From: an uncultured Muribaculaceae bacterium
GTDB taxonomy: Bacteria; Bacteroidota; Bacteroidia; Bacteroidales; Muribaculaceae
DNA length: 64,000 bases
Reading direction: 5' to 3'
Assembly (NCBI GenBank): GCA_947632485.1
Contig: CANRPJ010000006.1
Span: 52,398-116,397, forward strand
In this document: positions 60,232-64,000 of the stretch, one piece after another
How positions within the stretch are numbered: position 1 is the first letter of the stretch
How the letters are laid out: the number at the start of each line of letters is the position of its first letter
The notes under the pieces: model-generated
Databases searched by the model: none
Told to the model about the DNA's origin: nothing
Seen by the model: the letters and a program-made list of their open reading frames with translations, nothing else
Made by a program: the position numbers and the translations under genes

Positions 60232-61152
60232 TCACTTCCCTATCGCGGCCATGAAGCGGGCGGGTATGGGAAGCTGGAAATTCATATCCTTACGGGTGAT
60301 CGGGTGGGCGAAGCGCAGGGTGCGGGCGTGGAGGGCTATGCGCGCAATCGGGCTGCTTTTAGCTCCATATTTACGGTCACCAATTATGGGGTGGCCCAGA
60401 TCGCGGGCATGCACGCGGATCTGATTCTTGCGGCCTGTGTCGAGGGTGAACTGCACGAGGGTGCGCCCCTGTCCGCGGGCGAGCACCTTATAGCGGGTCA
60501 CTGCCTGACGCCCGGCACCGGCCACGTGGGTGGAATAAACCTCAAACTGCGATGTCTCGTCGAGATTACTGCGGATCACTCCGCTATCTTCCTCCATCGT
60601 GCCCTCTACGACCGCCACATAGTCGCGCGCAAGCACCATATTGTTCCAGTTATGTTGCATCGCCTCCTGAGCTTCAACGCTTTTGGCAAACATCATAAGG
60701 CCGGAGGTGGCGCGGTCGAGCCGATGGACTACAAAAATCTTGTTGGCCGGATTCTGCTCCTTTACGTATTTCTTAAGCACCTCATAGGCAGTAGTTTCCT
60801 TCTTGGAGCTTCCTGTGCCTACGGAGAGCACGCCATAGCCCTTGTTGATTACTATGATGTCATCGTCTTCGTACACGAGGCGTACGCGCGGGTGGTTGAG
60901 CACTGGAAATGACCGCGTCATATTCACCTCTACCTCTTCTCCGGGCTCTACAGGCGCGTCATATTGCGATGTGACGCGGCCATGCAGTCTTACCTGGCAA
61001 TGCTTAAGCCAAGACTTGATGTCGGATCTTTTTGCTTCCGGAAAAGCCTCGGCGAGCATCGCCATGAGCCCGAGCTGCGAATCGGAGCGGTTGGAGCGCC
61101 TGAAAATCCTGTCGGGCGCAGTGTTGGGTCGGCGTAGTCTGGGGTTTGCCAT
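60232..61152 (-). CDS. RluA-family pseudouridine synthase
   Basis: A 306-residue pseudouridine synthase. An N-terminal S4 RNA-binding domain (SDIKSWLKHCQVRLHGRVT) precedes the catalytic domain with VVHRLDRATSG (active Asp) and the RNQIRVHARDLGHPIIGDRKYG motif. It isomerises uridines in rRNA or tRNA; RluD- and RluC-type targets cannot be told apart. A TAACTTTG box on the minus strand lies at 61214-61207. Confidence 0.93.
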   Translation of the reverse strand: MANPRLRRPNTAPDRIFRRSNRSDSQLGLMAMLAEAFPEAKRSDIKSWLKHCQVRLHGRVTSQYDAPVEPGEEVEVNMTRSFPVLNHPRVRLVYEDDDIIVINKGYGVLSVGTGSSKKETTAYEVLKKYVKEQNPANKIFVVHRLDRATSGLMMFAKSVEAQEAMQHNWNNMVLARDYVAVVEGTMEEDSGVIRSNLDETSQFEVYSTHVAGAGRQAVTRYKVLARGQGRTLVQFTLDTGRKNQIRVHARDLGHPIIGDRKYGAKSSPIARIALHARTLRFAHPITRKDMNFQLPIPARFMAAIGK

Positions 61153-61211
61153 AGCGCGAATAGCTGCGTTTGGAGAGCAGCAGTCAGTGTATTAACAATC
61201 TTGATGCAAAG

Positions 61212-62327
61212 TTAGCTAAAATTCCGGCAAAAGTGGTCAATAGCCCTTTCCGCTGCGCATTCGAGGCGCCGGCTGGCAATGACGGGATCGAGAGGGTCGG
61301 CCTCTGGATCGCACCCGGCATTGATGTTCACTGCATCTGCGAAGCCGGCATCAAGAAGCGCCTCGCGGTCGGCCACCGCTCCGGCAAGCAGAATCACGGG
61401 CACTGGAGCCGAGGCATCGAGCACTCCCTTAGCAGCTTTGCCCTGAAGCGTCTGACGGTCGGCTTTGCCCTCACCGGTAAACACAAGATCGACCCCAAGA
61501 ACTTTGTGGCGGAACTCGGTAAGCTCAAGAAGCGCGCTGATACCGGAGCGTCGGCGTGCCCCGAAAGCGCTCAGCAGGCCTCCCTCGAGTCCTCCGGCCG
61601 CGCCTCCGATAGCATCGAGGCTGATGCCGGAGGCTTGCTCCAGAATAGCCTTGACGTGTTTCATACCTTCTTCTAAGAGGGTTATTGCCTCAGCATCAGC
61701 TCCTTTCTGAGCGGAATAAAGCATGGCGGCTCCGCTGGCTCCGGTGAAGGGTATAGAGGCATCGCAGAGCAGATTGACCTTTATATCCCGGGGAAGGTTG
61801 CGGAAGTCGATGGTATGGAGCCGGATCAGGTCAGCTCCCGTAGCAGGGCTATGAATCTCCCGCCTGTTGCGGTCGTAGAGACGGGCTCCGAGAGCCTGCA
61901 GCGCTCCGAGGCCAGCATCGTTGGTGGCGGTGCCTCCCAGCGAAACCGTAATCTCAGTGGCTCCGTTCTTAATAGCCTCATTCATAAGCAGTCCTACGCC
62001 GAAGGAAGTATCAGCGAGAGGATTGCGATGCTTCGGTTCCACAAGAGTGAGCCCGATGGCCGAGGCTGACTCGATGAGAGCAGAGCGGTCTGGCAGAGTG
62101 AGAAAGGTGGCTTCCACAGGCCGCATGAGTGGGTCGACTGTAGCGGCATGATGGCCTACGGCTCCAGGCACTGAGGCAAAGGCTTCGAGAGTGCCCTCAC
62201 CTCCGTCGGCAATAGGAACTACGGTTGCTTCGTGGCCACGCTTCACCGCTCTGCGGGCTATCGCTTCTCCAGCCTGGCGCGAGCTGAGGCAGCCTTTGAA
62301 AGAATCTGTAGCTATCAGTATGCGCAT
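61212..62327 (-). CDS. Glycerate kinase (type 1, GarK/GlxK)
   Basis: A 371-residue glycerate 2-kinase-like enzyme; start RILIATDSFKGCLSSRQAGEAIARG-type, with DGGEGTLEAF, the SLGGTATNDAGLGALQALGA segment and the VFTGEGKADRQTLQGKA motif. It phosphorylates glycerate from hydroxypyruvate reduction or sugar acids. The D-2-hydroxyacid dehydrogenase at 37185 could provide it. The first 13 bases overlap the end of the DUF2851 gene. Confidence 0.93.
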   Translation of the reverse strand: MRILIATDSFKGCLSSRQAGEAIARRAVKRGHEATVVPIADGGEGTLEAFASVPGAVGHHAATVDPLMRPVEATFLTLPDRSALIESASAIGLTLVEPKHRNPLADTSFGVGLLMNEAIKNGATEITVSLGGTATNDAGLGALQALGARLYDRNRREIHSPATGADLIRLHTIDFRNLPRDIKVNLLCDASIPFTGASGAAMLYSAQKGADAEAITLLEEGMKHVKAILEQASGISLDAIGGAAGGLEGGLLSAFGARRRSGISALLELTEFRHKVLGVDLVFTGEGKADRQTLQGKAAKGVLDASAPVPVILLAGAVADREALLDAGFADAVNINAGCDPEADPLDPVIASRRLECAAERAIDHFCRNFS

Positions 62328-63616
62328 GCCGGTTCAGGTTTTGCCGCGCTTCTGAGCAGGCGGTGGCCAATGCGGCAGTACATGCACTTGCGCTGCTCGC
62401 AATATTGCCTCGTAAGCTGGAGCAGAGCCTGCGACCTTGCGGCATCGTCGGCCTTGATTCCGGCAGCCGCCCATTGCCTGATTATGCTGTTGCGCTCCGG
62501 CGGTAGCTGCGAAAGCAGTTCGAGGGCGCGGTCGGCAATCTGCGGGTCGCCGCGAAGGGAGCCGTAAGCGTAGTAGAGTGGAGCCGCAACGTTGATGAGC
62601 AGAAGGTTAAGGCTCGCCTCCGAGAGAGCGTCGGAAGCTATTTTCGCCTCGCGCGAGAAGGAGAAATGATCATGCCAGTAGCCTGAGAGGCGCCATGCGA
62701 AGAGCTGCCTGATATCATCGGCATCGCAGCGCGATTCCAAAAGTTTCCTGAGCAGGCTGAAGCCTCCTTCAAGCGCCTTAGCCAGAAGCGCGATGCGCCG
62801 GTGAGGGAAATTCTGCGGCCTTGTACGCGCATATTTCCAATATGATGCGGGGAATGGCCGCAAGCCATATTTACGCAGAAGAAAGCCGTATTCGCGACAT
62901 AGCCCCTGATAATAGTCGTTGAAAATATCGGCCGAAGGATCGAGCATTCCTGCCTGACCGAAGAGAATAGCCTCGATCTGGAAGAGATCGTCGCTATGAT
63001 GGTGCAGGATTTTCAGAGGCACATTGCGCCCCAGGAGTTCAAAAGGCTCAGAGTTGAGTCCGAATCCGAGTCCGCGTGCGAGAGTGGCGAAGCAGGCCTG
63101 CTCCCAGTCGCCCCCGGTAGCCTCGAGAATCGCCGCCACCCGGGAGGCCTTGGCCTGAAGGCGCTCTACGGCAAGCGATTCCAGCCAATCGGTAAGCACC
63201 AGGGAGTCGAGTTGCGGAAGTCGGCTGGCGCACCTCACCGCGGAGTTTTCTGCCGCGAGACGCCCGTAGAGATCAAAAAACTTTTTAGGAAACGTCATCA
63301 CGACCTGAGGCACCTCTGACCCATCAGGCCGGTTGATGCGTGCATCGTCGACGGCAACCACATGGAGCACCACATTAGCGTAGCCTGGATCGGAATCATG
63401 ACCGTGGCGATACCAGTCGGAGGCCTTGATGTGGATCTCTATATTACCCGCCCATTCGGTACCGTCAATTTTGATTTTTCCGTTGAAGAAGTCAGGTCCG
63501 GCATCACGGTTCAGGCGCCCGGGATCGAGAAGCTCGAAAGAGCGCCCGTCTACAAGCTTCGTACCGGCCCAATGCCACATACGATGCTGCCAAAGATATT
63601 GATACACTTCCTCCAT
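62315..63616 (-). CDS. DUF2851 family protein
   Basis: A 433-residue cytoplasmic protein; I set the start at 63616 (MEEVYQYLWQHRMWHW), just after a TACCTTTG box at 63643-63636. The frame stays open upstream into the tRNA-like repeats and must not be extended. The N-terminus KLVDGRSFELLDPGRLNRDAGPDFFNGKIKIDG with GNIEIHIKASDWYRHGHDSD is typical of DUF2851, which resembles a nuclease fold. The C-terminus has CEQRKCMYCRIGHR, a possible metal or cluster site. Function is unknown. Confidence 0.85.
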   Translation of the reverse strand: MEEVYQYLWQHRMWHWAGTKLVDGRSFELLDPGRLNRDAGPDFFNGKIKIDGTEWAGNIEIHIKASDWYRHGHDSDPGYANVVLHVVAVDDARINRPDGSEVPQVVMTFPKKFFDLYGRLAAENSAVRCASRLPQLDSLVLTDWLESLAVERLQAKASRVAAILEATGGDWEQACFATLARGLGFGLNSEPFELLGRNVPLKILHHHSDDLFQIEAILFGQAGMLDPSADIFNDYYQGLCREYGFLLRKYGLRPFPASYWKYARTRPQNFPHRRIALLAKALEGGFSLLRKLLESRCDADDIRQLFAWRLSGYWHDHFSFSREAKIASDALSEASLNLLLINVAAPLYYAYGSLRGDPQIADRALELLSQLPPERNSIIRQWAAAGIKADDAARSQALLQLTRQYCEQRKCMYCRIGHRLLRSAAKPEPACAY

Positions 63617-63744
63617 CAGGCCTTCGGTCTTGAAGCAAAGGTAGGTGAAATTTGCGACTGAAGCAACAATGATTTGGCGGTTTGCCACAAAAACCTTAAA
63701 TTTGCATCGCATATTAGCGCTACGGCATTTCCGCGGCCCGATAT

Positions 63745-63866
63745 GGAGAGATGGCAGAGTGGTCGCCGAGCAGACGCGGAGGCGGTCTTGAAGCCAAGAC
63801 ATACAGGAGAGATGGCAGAGTGGTCGCCAAGCAGACGCGGAGGCGGTCTTGAAGCCAAGACATACA
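63745..63866 (+). repeat. Two tandem tRNA-Ser 5'-half copies (61 bp each)
   Basis: Units 63745-63805 and 63806-63866 differ at one base. Each begins with the same 21 bases as the adjacent tRNA-Ser (acceptor 5' strand plus D arm), then diverges and ends in a perfect hairpin GTCTTGAAGCCAAGAC followed by ATACA. They contain no 3' half, so they cannot form a tRNA. Confidence 0.85.
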
Positions 63867-63951
63867 GGAGAGATGGCAGAGTGGTCGATTGCGGCGGTCT
63901 TGAAAACCGTTGAAGTTCACGCTTCCGGGGGTTCGAATCCCTCTCTCTCCG
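63867..63951 (+). tRNA. tRNA-Ser (anticodon UGA)
   Basis: The acceptor GGAGAGA (63867-63873) pairs with TCTCTCC (63944-63950) and the discriminator is G. The anticodon loop CTTGAAA places TGA at 63901-63903. The T arm contains GGTTCGAATCC. A long variable arm (GAAGTTCACGCTTC) confirms a class II serine tRNA. No CCA is encoded. Confidence 0.95.
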
Positions 63952-63977
63952 CAACAAACGCTGAAAATCAGCAAATT

Positions 63978-64000
63978 GTAAAACAAACACCCAGTTTTAC
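63978..64000. repeat. Short inverted repeat after tRNA-Ser
   Basis: GTAAAAC and GTTTTAC arms with a 9-base spacer, preceded by a GCTGA/TCAGC stem (about 63959-63972). It may be part of a terminator; the window ends here. Confidence 0.4.

Noticed and set aside
63616..63802. N-terminal extension of the DUF2851 protein into the tRNA-like repeats
   Set aside because: The extension starts before the -7 box and would translate tRNA-derived sequence; the ATG at 63616 matches the family start.
63745..63866. Two additional tRNA-Ser genes
   Set aside because: The units lack a variable arm, T arm and 3' acceptor strand.

Overview
The window looks like chromosomal DNA of a Bacteroidales bacterium, probably a GC-rich gut lineage such as Muribaculaceae or Barnesiellaceae. 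The evidence is the many TAnnTTTG (-7 type) promoter boxes, SusC/TonB-like outer-membrane barrels, PCMD, DUF4252, DUF4294, DUF2851 and WG-repeat proteins, a long Bacteroidota-type signal peptidase I, an anaerobe-type 2-oxoacid:ferredoxin oxidoreductase and a rubrerythrin. Most of the window is dense, GC-rich housekeeping sequence. A few AT-rich or palindrome-rich islands stand out as accessory DNA.

Layout: 1-1415 cell-wall hydrolases (partial M23/LysM, then glucosaminidase/LysM). 1534-2745 recA. 2878-5325 metal-type TonB receptor plus HMA-domain protein. 5348-7260 an AT-rich island bounded by two near-identical 35-bp hairpins, holding a 25-codon ORF copied from the RecA acidic tail and an AbiE-type toxin-antitoxin pair behind a perfect 16-bp-arm palindrome. 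7293-10781 vor operon, ferredoxin and sirtuin. 10859-15472 pyrH-frr-glycosyltransferase, rRNA/tRNA methyltransferase-nadA, recO. 15578-23932 rubrerythrin, TPR/outer-membrane pair, radical SAM, LD-carboxypeptidase, dtd. 24000-26266 ECF sigma, membrane anti-sigma candidate and two DUF4252 proteins. 26315-27603 rnpA-yidD-tatD. 27918-39682 envelope and metabolism genes (WecA/MraY-like, U32, PCMD, S9 peptidase, dapB, lepB, wbqC and others). 39749-40782 AT-rich GNAT toxin-antitoxin-like locus. 40823-47601 WG-repeat protein, GH27 alpha-galactosidase, outer-membrane barrel, mgtE. 47609-50233 mutS.

50349-55053 is the most unusual region. Two apparently identical IS200-like transposase units, each with perfect 31-bp inverted ends, sit at the centre of large inverted arrays of 66-69-bp palindromic repeats. 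They bracket an outer-membrane receptor gene, and a fragment of that gene's 3' end is duplicated beyond the second unit. 55087-63616 is a minus-strand run (PAP2-like, purE, ispG, gluQRS, TPR membrane lipoprotein; then rluA-like, glycerate kinase, DUF2851). The window ends with two tandem copies of a tRNA-Ser 5' half directly upstream of an intact tRNA-Ser(UGA).

All calls come from reading the sequence and from family knowledge. No database search or folding program was run, so assignments below about 0.7 should be read as family-level.
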